NCBI GenBank assembly: GCA_902762565.1
Contig: CACWOS010000012.1
Location: 1 to 56,885 of the forward strand
Direction of reading: 5' to 3'
DNA: 56,885 nt
Origin: an uncultured Prevotellaceae bacterium
GTDB lineage: Bacteria; Bacteroidota; Bacteroidia; Bacteroidales; Bacteroidaceae
The position numbers were made by a program, and so were the translations under genes. The notes beneath the pieces were generated by a model. It had not been told where the DNA came from. It ran no database searches and saw nothing but the letters and a program-made list of their open reading frames with translations. Shown in pieces: positions 43,261 through 51,544 of the stretch. Every line of letters begins with the position of its first letter. Within the stretch, counting starts at the first letter, position 1.

Positions 43261-44343
43261 TTATTCAAACGTGAAGTCTGTTTTCATCACGTTATAGCCG
43301 TAAATGGTCTTGAAGTCGTTCTTCATGGAGATGACGGTATAGCCGGCCTTTTCCCACTTCGACCTACGACTAGCAGCTTCATTAAGGTCGGCATGGTCGT
43401 GTACATCATCGTCCGCTACGAGCATGAATGCAGCGGTGCGATACTTTGTGTTGCCCAAACAATAGTTATGCATGGCCTGGTCGCCACTGCTATTGCCGAA
43501 CGACAGTACAGGCACCTTGCCAATTTCCTGCGAAATCTGGAGCACCTTATTGGTCTTGAGGTTCTTGATAATCAGGCTGTCTGTACGAATCAAGCTCTCA
43601 TTACTGCCCATGGTGTAGTTGACACCGGCATTGGAAGCCTGGCTACTCGACCTATACAATACGTCCATACCGATCACCCTATTCTGTTCGATACCGATAG
43701 ACTCAACCAGCGAACGACAGATGAAGCGGTCGGAACCAGAGACAACGTAATAGGTAAAGCCCTTATCCTTCAGGTAGTCGAACACTTCGAGCATAGGCTT
43801 GTAGAAACTCTCGCCATAGGTCATGCCCGAGAAACCGTTAGCGGGCTTGGCGGCATAGGCTTTCACGTAAGCATCAAACTCGGCAATGGTCATACCAGCA
43901 TAGGCCTTGGCGGCAGCACGGGCGTGCTTCATGTCGAACTGGTTGGGTAGCGGCGTGCCGTTACGCACAAAGTCGCGGATATTCTGAGCTGCCTCGCGGA
44001 CATCGTCAGGTGCCTTATCCTTATACGAAGGATCATCGAGGGCGCGATACTCCAGCAGGTTGTACTCGAAATAGGTGGGATAGAGTTCGCCGACAAATGT
44101 GCCGTCCATGTCGAAAGTGGCGATGCGATCTTCCGCTCTGATGAAATTGGGGGAGTTCGGATTGGTCACATCCTCCACATACGCTTTCAGCGTCTTTAGT
44201 GCCGTGCTATCTTTCCATAGGGTAAAATACTCTTTCGAGGGCGGTGGGGTTGTCTTGTCGTCATCCTTACTGCAAGATGTCAACACAAGTCCTTGTGCAA
44301 AGATGCACATCAGAGCGATTGTTATAAAAAGATTCTTTTTCAT
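43261..44343 (-). CDS. HAD-superfamily phosphatase lipoprotein
   Basis: 360 residues. Lipobox LVLTSC near residue 23 is followed by a short charged linker. The HAD motif I is IATFDMDGTFVGE near residue 73, motif II is YYVVSGSDRF, and motif III/IV is the late SFGNSSGDQAMHN. It is expected to dephosphorylate small molecules at the cell envelope. A long 5' leader (about 115 nt from its -7 box) may carry regulation. Confidence 0.85.
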   Translation of the reverse strand: MKKNLFITIALMCIFAQGLVLTSCSKDDDKTTPPPSKEYFTLWKDSTALKTLKAYVEDVTNPNSPNFIRAEDRIATFDMDGTFVGELYPTYFEYNLLEYRALDDPSYKDKAPDDVREAAQNIRDFVRNGTPLPNQFDMKHARAAAKAYAGMTIAEFDAYVKAYAAKPANGFSGMTYGESFYKPMLEVFDYLKDKGFTYYVVSGSDRFICRSLVESIGIEQNRVIGMDVLYRSSSQASNAGVNYTMGSNESLIRTDSLIIKNLKTNKVLQISQEIGKVPVLSFGNSSGDQAMHNYCLGNTKYRTAAFMLVADDDVHDHADLNEAASRRSKWEKAGYTVISMKNDFKTIYGYNVMKTDFTFE

Positions 44344-44464
44344 TATTTGTGTAATTTATATTTTCTCTTTGCCTCAATACGTTTTGTCTGTTGGAAATAG
44401 AGATCAACATCTATCATGATACATTTCGCACACGCTAGCTTAATTAGCTTGTTATTATATTTTG

Positions 44465-44472
44465 CAAAAGTA
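44465..44472 (-). promoter_or_regulatory. -7 box for HAD lipoprotein gene
   Basis: TACTTTTG on the minus strand, 121 nt before the ATG. Confidence 0.5.
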
Positions 44473-44547
44473 GACATTTTTACCCAAAAAAACAAATTTT
44501 TCTGTGGAAAAATCGTTCCTTTGTTGCGAAAATAGAAATAAATACAC

Positions 44548-44555
44548 TATCTTTG
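44548..44555 (+). promoter_or_regulatory. -7 box for nucleoside kinase gene
   Basis: TATCTTTG on the plus strand, 33 nt before the ATG. Confidence 0.65.
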
Positions 44556-44588
44556 CAGCATTAATCTGAAAACTAACAACTAATCCAT

Positions 44589-46265
44589 ATGGAAAAAAGC
44601 ATCAATATTTTAGTCCAAAACAATGGCAAGAACATCGAGGTGCCTATGGGGGCCCATCTTGAAGAGGTCTATCAACTGAGTGGCGTAGAACTGGAGCACG
44701 GCCCTATCTCCGCACGTGTTAATAATAAGGTGGAGGGTATGCACTACCGCATCTACAACCAAAAGGAGGTAGAATTCTTGGACATCACGTCGCCCAGTGG
44801 CATACGCGCATACACGCGCACATTATTTTTTATTTTGTGCAAAGCAGCCCATGAGTTATTCGACGAAACTAACGGCACGACATGCAAGGTGGTTATTGAC
44901 ATCCCTATCAGCAACGGCTACTATGTAGACCTGCAGTTGGGACGTCCCGTAACACCTGATGACGTTGCCGCCATACGTCAAAAAATGCAGGATATCATCG
45001 ATGCTGCCATACCCATCCATCGTTTTGAGACAACGACGGAGAAAGCCATTGAGATGTTCAAGGAATCGGGATCGTACTCGAAGGTCAAACTGTTGAAAAG
45101 CACAGGGCGACTCTTTACCACTTATTATGACATTGACGGCTACAAGGACTACTTCTACGGTTCGTTGCTGACCAACACGAAGCAGATATACCTGTTTGGC
45201 GTTGAGTACTATTTCGACGGTCTGCTACTACGCATTCCTTCACGTGAAGATCAGTCGAAACTAGGTGCCTTTATTCGTCAGGACAAGATGTTCGGCATTT
45301 TCAAGGAGCATCACCAGTGGCAGGATATCATGCAACTCAGAACCGTGGGCGACCTGAACGAGGTCATAGACAAAGGGCACTCGTCGCATCTCATTCAGGT
45401 GTCAGAGGCTCTACAGGAAAAGAAGATCGCACAGATAGCAGACGAGATAGCACATACAAAGGGCATTAAGATGGTACTGATAGCCGGACCTTCTTCGAGC
45501 GGTAAGACCACGACATGCAAACGCCTGAGCGTACAGTTGGCCGTGAATGGCATCATACCAATCGGCATCTCGTTGGACGACTACTTCCTAGACCGCGACC
45601 AAACGCCACGAGACGAGACAGGCGACTATGACTTCGAGCACTTGCATGCCTTAAACATACCATTGCTGAACGAACAGATGAATGCGTTGTTCCGTGGCGA
45701 GGAGGTGGAGTTGCCACGCTACAACTTCCAGACAGGCAAAAGCGAATGGAGCGGCAAGAAGCTACAACTGAAGGGTAAGGAAGTGCTGGTGGTAGAAGGC
45801 ATTCATGCCCTGAATCCAGAACTGACGGCACAGATTCCCGATGAACAGATATTCCGCGTGTATGCCTCGGCATTGACCACCATTCTGCTGGACTCACACA
45901 ACTACGTACCCACCACTGACAACCGCCTGCTGCGCCGCATCATTCGCGATCATAAGTATCGTGGTGTATCGGCAGTTGAGACCATCCGCCGCTGGCCATC
46001 GGTACGCCGCGGTGAAAACAAGTGGATATTCCCCTTCCAGGAGAATGCCGACGCGATGTTCAACTCAGCCATGCTTTTCGAACTGGCCGTCATCAAACGT
46101 CAGGCTGAACCGCTATTAGATGAGGTGCCTGAGAACTGTGTAGAGTATGCCGAAGCCTATCGCTTACGCAAATTCTTAAGCTACATCCGACCGATACCCG
46201 AAGACCAGATACCGCCCACATCACTGCTCCGCGAATTCCTGGGCGGCTCGTCGTTCGAGTATTAA
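44589..46265 (+). CDS. Nucleoside (uridine-type) kinase with N-terminal TGS-like domains
   Basis: 558 residues. The N-terminal 250 residues resemble the TGS and second-additional domains of threonyl-tRNA synthetase (NGKNIEVPMGAHLEEVYQL, ARVNNKVEGM). The C-terminal half is a phosphoribulokinase/uridine kinase fold with Walker A GPSSSGKTTTCKRLSVQL, GISLDDYFLDRDQTPRD and VEGIHALNPELT. It probably phosphorylates uridine or cytidine; the fusion may regulate activity. Single gene with its own promoter. Confidence 0.85.
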   Translation: MEKSINILVQNNGKNIEVPMGAHLEEVYQLSGVELEHGPISARVNNKVEGMHYRIYNQKEVEFLDITSPSGIRAYTRTLFFILCKAAHELFDETNGTTCKVVIDIPISNGYYVDLQLGRPVTPDDVAAIRQKMQDIIDAAIPIHRFETTTEKAIEMFKESGSYSKVKLLKSTGRLFTTYYDIDGYKDYFYGSLLTNTKQIYLFGVEYYFDGLLLRIPSREDQSKLGAFIRQDKMFGIFKEHHQWQDIMQLRTVGDLNEVIDKGHSSHLIQVSEALQEKKIAQIADEIAHTKGIKMVLIAGPSSSGKTTTCKRLSVQLAVNGIIPIGISLDDYFLDRDQTPRDETGDYDFEHLHALNIPLLNEQMNALFRGEEVELPRYNFQTGKSEWSGKKLQLKGKEVLVVEGIHALNPELTAQIPDEQIFRVYASALTTILLDSHNYVPTTDNRLLRRIIRDHKYRGVSAVETIRRWPSVRRGENKWIFPFQENADAMFNSAMLFELAVIKRQAEPLLDEVPENCVEYAEAYRLRKFLSYIRPIPEDQIPPTSLLREFLGGSSFEY

Positions 46266-46353
46266 AAAGTGCATATATGCAAGAATTTGCAGTAATTCAA
46301 ACGAAAATATACAATTTTTACACTTTTTCTTTGGATAATTCAGTAAAAATGAA

Positions 46354-46361
46354 TAATTTTG
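46354..46361 (+). promoter_or_regulatory. -7 box for korAB
   Basis: TAATTTTG on the plus strand, 43 nt before korA. Confidence 0.65.
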
Positions 46362-46404
46362 CACCCGTTTTATAGAAAAAAGACACCTATTTAAAATATA
46401 ATAT

Positions 46405-48249
46405 ATGGCTGAACAATTAGAAGTGAAAGAGCTCGACCAGGTGGTCGTTCGTTTTTCAGGAGACTCCGGCGACGGCATGCAGTTGGCCGGAAACATCTTT
46501 TCTACCGTGAGTGCTACGGTAGGTAATGGCATTTCCACATTCCCCGATTATCCCGCAGACATCCGCGCCCCGCAAGGCTCGCTGACAGGTGTTTCTGGTT
46601 TCCAGGTACACATCGGTGCTGGCAAGGTGTACACCCCGGGCGACAAGTGTGACGTGTTGGTAGCTATGAACGCAGCTGCGCTGAAGACACAATATCGTTA
46701 TGCCAAGCCCGGTGCCACCATCATCATCGACACCGACTCCTTCGGTCCGAAGGACTTGGAGAAGGCGCAATTTAAGAGCGAGGACTATCTGGGCGAGATG
46801 GACATCGACCCCGACCGCGTCATCCAGTGCCCGCTGACCACGATGGTCAAAGACTGTCTGGCAGACTCCGGCATGGACAACAAAGCGATGATGAAGTGCC
46901 GTAATATGTTTGCATTGGGACTGGTTTGCTGGCTCTTCGATCGCGACCTGAACCTCGTAGGCAACTTCCTGAAGGAGAAATTCGCTAAGAAGCCCGCTAT
47001 TGCCGAGGCTAACATCAAGGTAATTCAGGCTGGTTGGGACTATGGTCACAACACGCATTCAAACGCTATCAATGTTTATCGCGTAGAAACCAAGGAGAAG
47101 ACTCCTGGACGCTATATGGATATCACAGGTAACAAGGCTACCGCTTACGGTTTCATCGCAGCCGCTGAGAAGGCTGGTCTGCGCCTCTACCTGGGTTCTT
47201 ATCCTATCACACCTGCTACCGACGTGCTCCACGAGCTCTCTAAGCACAAGTCATGCGGTGTCATCACCGTTCAGTGCGAGGATGAGATCAGTGGTTGTGC
47301 ATCAGCCCTCGGTGCTTCGTTCGCAGGTGCACTGGGCGTTACTTCAACATCTGGTCCTGGTGTATGCCTTAAGAGCGAGGCTATGAACCTGGCTGTTATC
47401 ATGGAGCTGCCATTGGTTGTTCTCGACGTACAGCGTGGTGGTCCTGCTACTGGTCTTCCCACCAAGTCTGAACAAACCGACCTGCTGCAGGTCCTCTTCG
47501 GACGTAATGGTGAGAGTCCCATGCCAGTGATGGCTGCTACCAGTCCTGCCGACTGCTTCGATGCTGCCTATCAGGCTGCCAAGATGGCTCTTGAACACAT
47601 GACACCCGTGGTACTGCTCACCGATGCTTATATTGCTAACGGTTCTGGTGCCTTCAAACTGCCTCAGATGTCTCAGCTCGATGCCATCAATCCTCCATAC
47701 GTTCCTGAGGAACTGAAGGGTAAGTGGACGCCATACATGCGTGCTGAGAACGGTACCCGCTACTGGGCTGTTCCTGGTCGTGAGGGCTTTGCTCACATCC
47801 TCGGTGGACTGGAGAAGGACAACGCTACGGGTGCTATCTCTACCAACCCAGAGAACCACGACTTGATGACTCGTCTGCGCCAGCAGAAGATTGACAATAT
47901 CCAGGTGCCCGACCTCGAAGTTGACGGCGATGCTGATGCTGATCTGCTCATCGTAGGCTTCGGTTCTACTTACGGCCATCTGCACTCTGCAATGGACGAA
48001 CTCCGTGCTAAGGGTTACAAGGTTGCTCAGGCTCAGTTCAAGTATCTGAACCCACTGCCTAAGAACACTGCCGACGTACTGAAGAAGTACAAGAAGGTGG
48101 TGGTAGCCGAGCAGAACATGGGTCAGCTGGCTGCTTACCTCCGCATGAAGGTCGACGGCTTCGTACCTTATCAGTTCAACCAGGTAAAGGGTCAGCCTTT
48201 CGTAGTAGAAGAACTCGTCAATGCCTTCGAAGATATATTGAAAAAATAA
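46405..48249 (+). CDS. korA: 2-oxoacid:ferredoxin oxidoreductase, alpha (fused gamma-alpha) subunit
   Basis: 614-residue cytosolic subunit. The N-terminal gamma-type domain opens VVRFSGDSGDGMQLAGNIF. The alpha domain starts near residue 225 with KATAYGFIAAAEKAG and YPITPATDVLHEL, followed by SGPGVCLKSEAMNLA. With KorB it oxidatively decarboxylates a 2-oxoacid, most likely 2-oxoglutarate, to the acyl-CoA and reduces ferredoxin. No ferredoxin-type Cys cluster is in this subunit. Confidence 0.92.
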   Translation: MAEQLEVKELDQVVVRFSGDSGDGMQLAGNIFSTVSATVGNGISTFPDYPADIRAPQGSLTGVSGFQVHIGAGKVYTPGDKCDVLVAMNAAALKTQYRYAKPGATIIIDTDSFGPKDLEKAQFKSEDYLGEMDIDPDRVIQCPLTTMVKDCLADSGMDNKAMMKCRNMFALGLVCWLFDRDLNLVGNFLKEKFAKKPAIAEANIKVIQAGWDYGHNTHSNAINVYRVETKEKTPGRYMDITGNKATAYGFIAAAEKAGLRLYLGSYPITPATDVLHELSKHKSCGVITVQCEDEISGCASALGASFAGALGVTSTSGPGVCLKSEAMNLAVIMELPLVVLDVQRGGPATGLPTKSEQTDLLQVLFGRNGESPMPVMAATSPADCFDAAYQAAKMALEHMTPVVLLTDAYIANGSGAFKLPQMSQLDAINPPYVPEELKGKWTPYMRAENGTRYWAVPGREGFAHILGGLEKDNATGAISTNPENHDLMTRLRQQKIDNIQVPDLEVDGDADADLLIVGFGSTYGHLHSAMDELRAKGYKVAQAQFKYLNPLPKNTADVLKKYKKVVVAEQNMGQLAAYLRMKVDGFVPYQFNQVKGQPFVVEELVNAFEDILKK

Positions 48250-48252
48250 TTA

Positions 48253-48311
48253 GCAACGGACTTACGCGGACTAACACGGAATGTCAGAAATAGTCCGCGA
48301 AAGTCCGCTGC
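48253..48311. repeat. Intercistronic 21-bp hairpin repeat between korA and korB
   Basis: GCAACGGACTTACGCGGACTA (48253-48273) pairs with 48291-48311 with two mismatches, loop 17 nt. One arm is also present at 10205-10225 upstream of pnuT. It could tune korA:korB expression by stabilizing mRNA. Confidence 0.8.
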
Positions 48312-48326
48312 AAAAAAAGAAAGAAT

Positions 48327-49331
48327 ATGAGTTATACAGCACAAGATTTTAAGAAAGGCCAGCCTCGTTGGTGCCCTGGTTGCGGCGACCACTTCTTCCT
48401 GGCTTCACTCCATAAGGCTATGGCCGAGATTGGCGTAGCTCCCGAGAACGTAGCAGTTATCTCTGGTATCGGTTGTTCCAGCCGTCTGCCCCACTACATG
48501 GCTACCTACGGCATGAACACTATCCATGGTCGTGCAGCAGCCATTGCTACTGGTGCCAAGGTAGCTAATCCTAACCTCACCGTATGGCAGGTATCAGGTG
48601 ATGGTGACGGACTGGCTATCGGTGGTAACCACTTCATCCATGCCAACCGTCGTAATATCGACTTGAACATGATACTCTTGAACAACCGCATCTACGGTCT
48701 GACCAAGGGACAGTACTCTCCCACCTCACCCCGTGGCTTCGTCTCTAAGTCAAGCCCTTACGGAACCGTTGAGGACCCCTTCCGCCCCGCTGAGCTCTGC
48801 TTCGGTGCCCGCGGGCACTTCTTTGCTCGTGCCGTCGCTACCGATGCTCAAGGAACTGTGGACATCTTGAAGGCAGCCTACGAACACAAGGGTGCTTCAG
48901 TATGTGAGATTCTGCAGAACTGTGTCATCTTCAACGATGGTTGTCATGAGGCTGTCTATAACAAGGAAGGTCGTAAGAAGAACGCCATCTACGTGAAGCA
49001 TGGCGAGAAGCTCGTGTTTGGTGAGAACAATGAGTTCGGACTCGTTCAGCAGGGCTTCGGCTTGAAAGTCGTTGAAATCGGTAAGGATGGTTACACCATC
49101 GACGACGTACTGGTTCACGATGCTCACTGCGAGGACAACACCCTGCAGCTGAAGCTCGCCCTAATGGGTAACGGCGACGGTTTCCCCATTGCCTTGGGTG
49201 TGATTCGTGACGTAGAGGCTCCTACCTACAACGATGCCGTTCACGCTCAGCTTGCTGAAGTATCAGCTCAGAAGAAGTATCACAACTTTGAGGAACTGCT
49301 CGAAACAAACGACATCTGGGAAGTGAAATAA
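48327..49331 (+). CDS. korB: 2-oxoacid:ferredoxin oxidoreductase, beta subunit
   Basis: 334-residue thiamine-pyrophosphate subunit. WCPGCGDHFFLASLHKA carries the Cys residues for the iron-sulfur cluster. The TPP motif is VSGDGDGLAIGGNHFIHAN, completed by NNRIYGLTKGQYSPTSP. It follows korA by 77 nt across the hairpin repeat. Confidence 0.94.
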   Translation: MSYTAQDFKKGQPRWCPGCGDHFFLASLHKAMAEIGVAPENVAVISGIGCSSRLPHYMATYGMNTIHGRAAAIATGAKVANPNLTVWQVSGDGDGLAIGGNHFIHANRRNIDLNMILLNNRIYGLTKGQYSPTSPRGFVSKSSPYGTVEDPFRPAELCFGARGHFFARAVATDAQGTVDILKAAYEHKGASVCEILQNCVIFNDGCHEAVYNKEGRKKNAIYVKHGEKLVFGENNEFGLVQQGFGLKVVEIGKDGYTIDDVLVHDAHCEDNTLQLKLALMGNGDGFPIALGVIRDVEAPTYNDAVHAQLAEVSAQKKYHNFEELLETNDIWEVK

Positions 49332-49378
49332 AGCATATTTAATACCATCTTTCACCTTTGGTGAAGGTTCTCTCATTA

Positions 49379-49415
49379 AAACTGCAAAGAAAAATCGCAT
49401 TTTTCTTTGCAGTTT
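49379..49415 (+). terminator. 17-bp hairpin terminator after korB
   Basis: AAACTGCAAAGAAAAAT (49379-49395) pairs perfectly with ATTTTTCTTTGCAGTTT (49399-49415), loop CGC. It shares the CAAAGAAAAAT core with the hairpin at 43180-43219. A small TTCACC/GGTGAA hairpin lies at 49351-49365. Confidence 0.85.
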
Positions 49416-49428
49416 CTTTACTTATTCG

Positions 49429-49436
49429 TATCTTTG
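49429..49436 (+). promoter_or_regulatory. -7 box upstream of the decayed locus
   Basis: TATCTTTG on the plus strand, immediately before an open frame that has no start codon. The promoter outlived the gene's 5' end. Confidence 0.5.
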
Positions 49437-49440
49437 TACC

Positions 49441-49677
49441 CATAATCTAAAGCGAGCAGAAGTCAATATAGTAAAAGTAGACTTTGATCGCGTAGAGCCA
49501 AGAAACCTGTCTCGCTCCATTCTGTTTACAGAACAGATACCCTACCTGACAGCATTGGAAGAAGGCATCTTCGTGGATGGTGAAGCCATTGTCAGCGGGC
49601 AGACCGTCCGTCTCTATCACGGCAAGTCGTTCAGCATTGGCAATACCACGTTCACCTATATCGAAAAGGATTTATAA
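49441..49677 (+). pseudogene. FHA-like gene remnant lacking its start
   Basis: Reads 78 codons ending at 49677 (RVEPRNLSRSILFTE, later GEAIVSGQTVRLYHGKSFSI, then GNTTFTYIEKDL). The final part resembles the end of an FHA domain, with a glycine-rich last strand pair. There is no ATG, GTG or TTG in a usable position. Likely the C terminus of a truncated gene. Confidence 0.5.
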
Positions 49678-49723
49678 ATTAACAATCGTATAAACATTTA
49701 CATTAATCTTTAAATTTTCAATT

Positions 49724-49962
49724 ATGAACAAGAAAAAATTAACAATCATCCTGAGTTCAGTAGTTGCAGTGCTTGTTGTAGCACTGATACTGACTAATTT
49801 CGTGAACTGGTCATCGCACAATTCATAGAGATTGAGCAGGTGGAGAAGAGAATCGGCAAGTCCGCCAAGATAACCATTGCACCTATTATCAAGTCTGACC
49901 CAGCAGACATCAAGGCCCTCAACAGCCTGAGGGATGAATGTAAAGCCGAAGGCATGCGTTAA
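49724..49962 (+). pseudogene. Small membrane-anchored protein gene, frameshifted
   Basis: Reads MNKKKLTIILSSVVAVLVVA (an N-terminal membrane anchor) and ends after 34 codons at 49828. The +1 frame then continues as RELVIAQFIEIEQVEKRIGK to DECKAEGMR and a stop at 49962. The join near 49800 looks like a one-base frameshift that broke a gene of about 80 codons. The anchor peptide alone may still be made. Family not recognised. Confidence 0.45.
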
Positions 49963-50009
49963 ACCCCGAAAGTTGTGAAAGGTATGTCACTTTTCGGTCG
50001 TCCCGATGT

Positions 50010-50636
50010 TCAGTAACTTTTGTAATGGTTTACGCGGAATCCTGTATCGGCAAGAGCAAGTAATTCGTTGTCACCACTGCTGTCGCCATAGACATATAGT
50101 TTGTAAGATTGCCGTTGGGGAAAAACTTCCAGCAAACGTGTTACTTTCTGAGTTCCGTGACAATTAGGTGTCAGGAAATGGCCTGTCAAAATGCCGTTAG
50201 GAGACACCTCAATGCGCGTTGCCAAAATAATATTGATACCCAAACGATTGCAGATAGGTTGTACCCATTCCTTGATGCTGGCCGTGATCACACATACAGT
50301 GTGTTCTTCTGCCAAATGCCGTTTAAGTGTATCAACCATTTGTTTGTTCAGCATTGTTTCGGCCACGTCGGCGAAATCTCGTCCCCACAGCGTGAATTGC
50401 TTGTATGCCGTTCCTCTATAGAAATGGGTGAATACTTTTTCTTTTGCCTTCCAGTTAGGATATAGCCCTAGCTTCATCATCAATAATAAGTGAGCATTAG
50501 TTAGAAGTCCCCAAAGGAGTCGACGTAAACCATGGGTGAAGCGGATAAATTCAATCAACGTGTCTGTTGTAGTCAATGTGCCATCGAAGTCAAAGGCTAC
50601 CACAATATCCTTCTTCTGTTGGTCGTTCTTTATCAT
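50010..50636 (-). CDS. HAD-IB family phosphatase
   Basis: 208 residues. Motif I VVAFDFDGTLTTTDTLIEF is near residue 15. Motif II ITASIKEW and the late YGDSSGDNELLALADTGF complete the HAD-IB pattern of phosphoserine-phosphatase-like enzymes. Its placement just after a UbiA-type prenyltransferase suggests it dephosphorylates the prenyl-phosphate sugar product. It starts 17 nt after the UbiA gene. Confidence 0.85.
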   Translation of the reverse strand: MIKNDQQKKDIVVAFDFDGTLTTTDTLIEFIRFTHGLRRLLWGLLTNAHLLLMMKLGLYPNWKAKEKVFTHFYRGTAYKQFTLWGRDFADVAETMLNKQMVDTLKRHLAEEHTVCVITASIKEWVQPICNRLGINIILATRIEVSPNGILTGHFLTPNCHGTQKVTRLLEVFPQRQSYKLYVYGDSSGDNELLALADTGFRVNHYKSY

Positions 50637-50653
50637 TTGCTAATACCTTGCCT

Positions 50654-51544
50654 TTATGCGTAGAGAATAAGAACAAACGCCACTATCCAACCAATGATGC
50701 ATACATGCACGAAATGGTCATGCAGCAAAACCATCGTAGGACTGCCACTTCTTTGGTCGACTATGGTAATTTGCATATAACGTAAAATACCGGCTAGTAC
50801 AAAAACTGATGTTGTATAGAGATTGTGGCTGCCAATACGCTCTACTACTTCGTAGGATACTGTGTAGAGAATGTAGCACATGATGGTAACGCTGCCCAAA
50901 ATACCAATAGTTTGGTTAAGGAAATCCAGGTTATAACACGCCACGTTCTTTCGCGCCTTTATTCCAGAATTTTCGTAGATAGCCACGTCATCGCGGCGTT
51001 TAGCCACAGCCAGGAAAAGTGCCAGCAAAAATGTGGTGAGTATAATCCAATGTGACAAGATGATGCCTGTAGCTAGTCCGCCGGCCACAACACGTAACAC
51101 AAACCCCGTGGCAATGACAAAGACGTCGAGAATAGCAATCTGCTTAAGTTTCACACAATAGGCAATGTTTATGATGATATAGAATAGCAACGTCCCAATT
51201 AGCCCTTTCTGTAGATAGCCACTGTAAAAACTGCACAAGGCGACCAAGACGAAGGCTATTATCCATACTGTGCCCATTGTTGTGTAGGCCATTCGGATAC
51301 TGACAGTATTGCTGGCTACTGGTCGTATTCGTTTTGTTGGGTGCTGACGGTCTGCTTCGGCATCGTGAATATCGTTGAAGCAGTAGATGCCGCTAGCGAC
51401 CAAACAGAAAGCTATAAAAACTAAGATGCAGGGCCATATATAGCACCAATCGTTAGCGTGACGATCGAAAAACAAAGGCGTGAAGATAAAGATATTCTTC
51501 AACCATTGGTACGGGCGTATCAATCTAATGATATGTCTATTCAT
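50654..51544 (-). CDS. UbiA-family prenyltransferase (decaprenyl-phosphate phosphoribosyltransferase-like)
   Basis: 296-residue membrane enzyme with about nine hydrophobic segments. The UbiA motif is FNDIHDAEADRQHPTKRIRP (NDxxDxxxD), near residue 56. This version is typical of DPPR synthases, which attach phosphoribose to a polyprenyl phosphate. A quinone prenyltransferase is less likely given the GT-C and HAD neighbours. The start overlaps the GT-C gene by 8 nt. Confidence 0.83.
   Translation of the reverse strand: MNRHIIRLIRPYQWLKNIFIFTPLFFDRHANDWCYIWPCILVFIAFCLVASGIYCFNDIHDAEADRQHPTKRIRPVASNTVSIRMAYTTMGTVWIIAFVLVALCSFYSGYLQKGLIGTLLFYIIINIAYCVKLKQIAILDVFVIATGFVLRVVAGGLATGIILSHWIILTTFLLALFLAVAKRRDDVAIYENSGIKARKNVACYNLDFLNQTIGILGSVTIMCYILYTVSYEVVERIGSHNLYTTSVFVLAGILRYMQITIVDQRSGSPTMVLLHDHFVHVCIIGWIVAFVLILYA

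Noticed and set aside
42763-43950. 395-codon plus-strand open frame
   Set aside because: It runs antisense across the 5' part of the Na/Pi cotransporter gene, its promoter and most of the HAD lipoprotein gene. It has no domain, no promoter, and mirrors the codon bias of those genes.
46456-47058. 200-codon minus-strand open frame
   Set aside because: Antisense shadow of korA.
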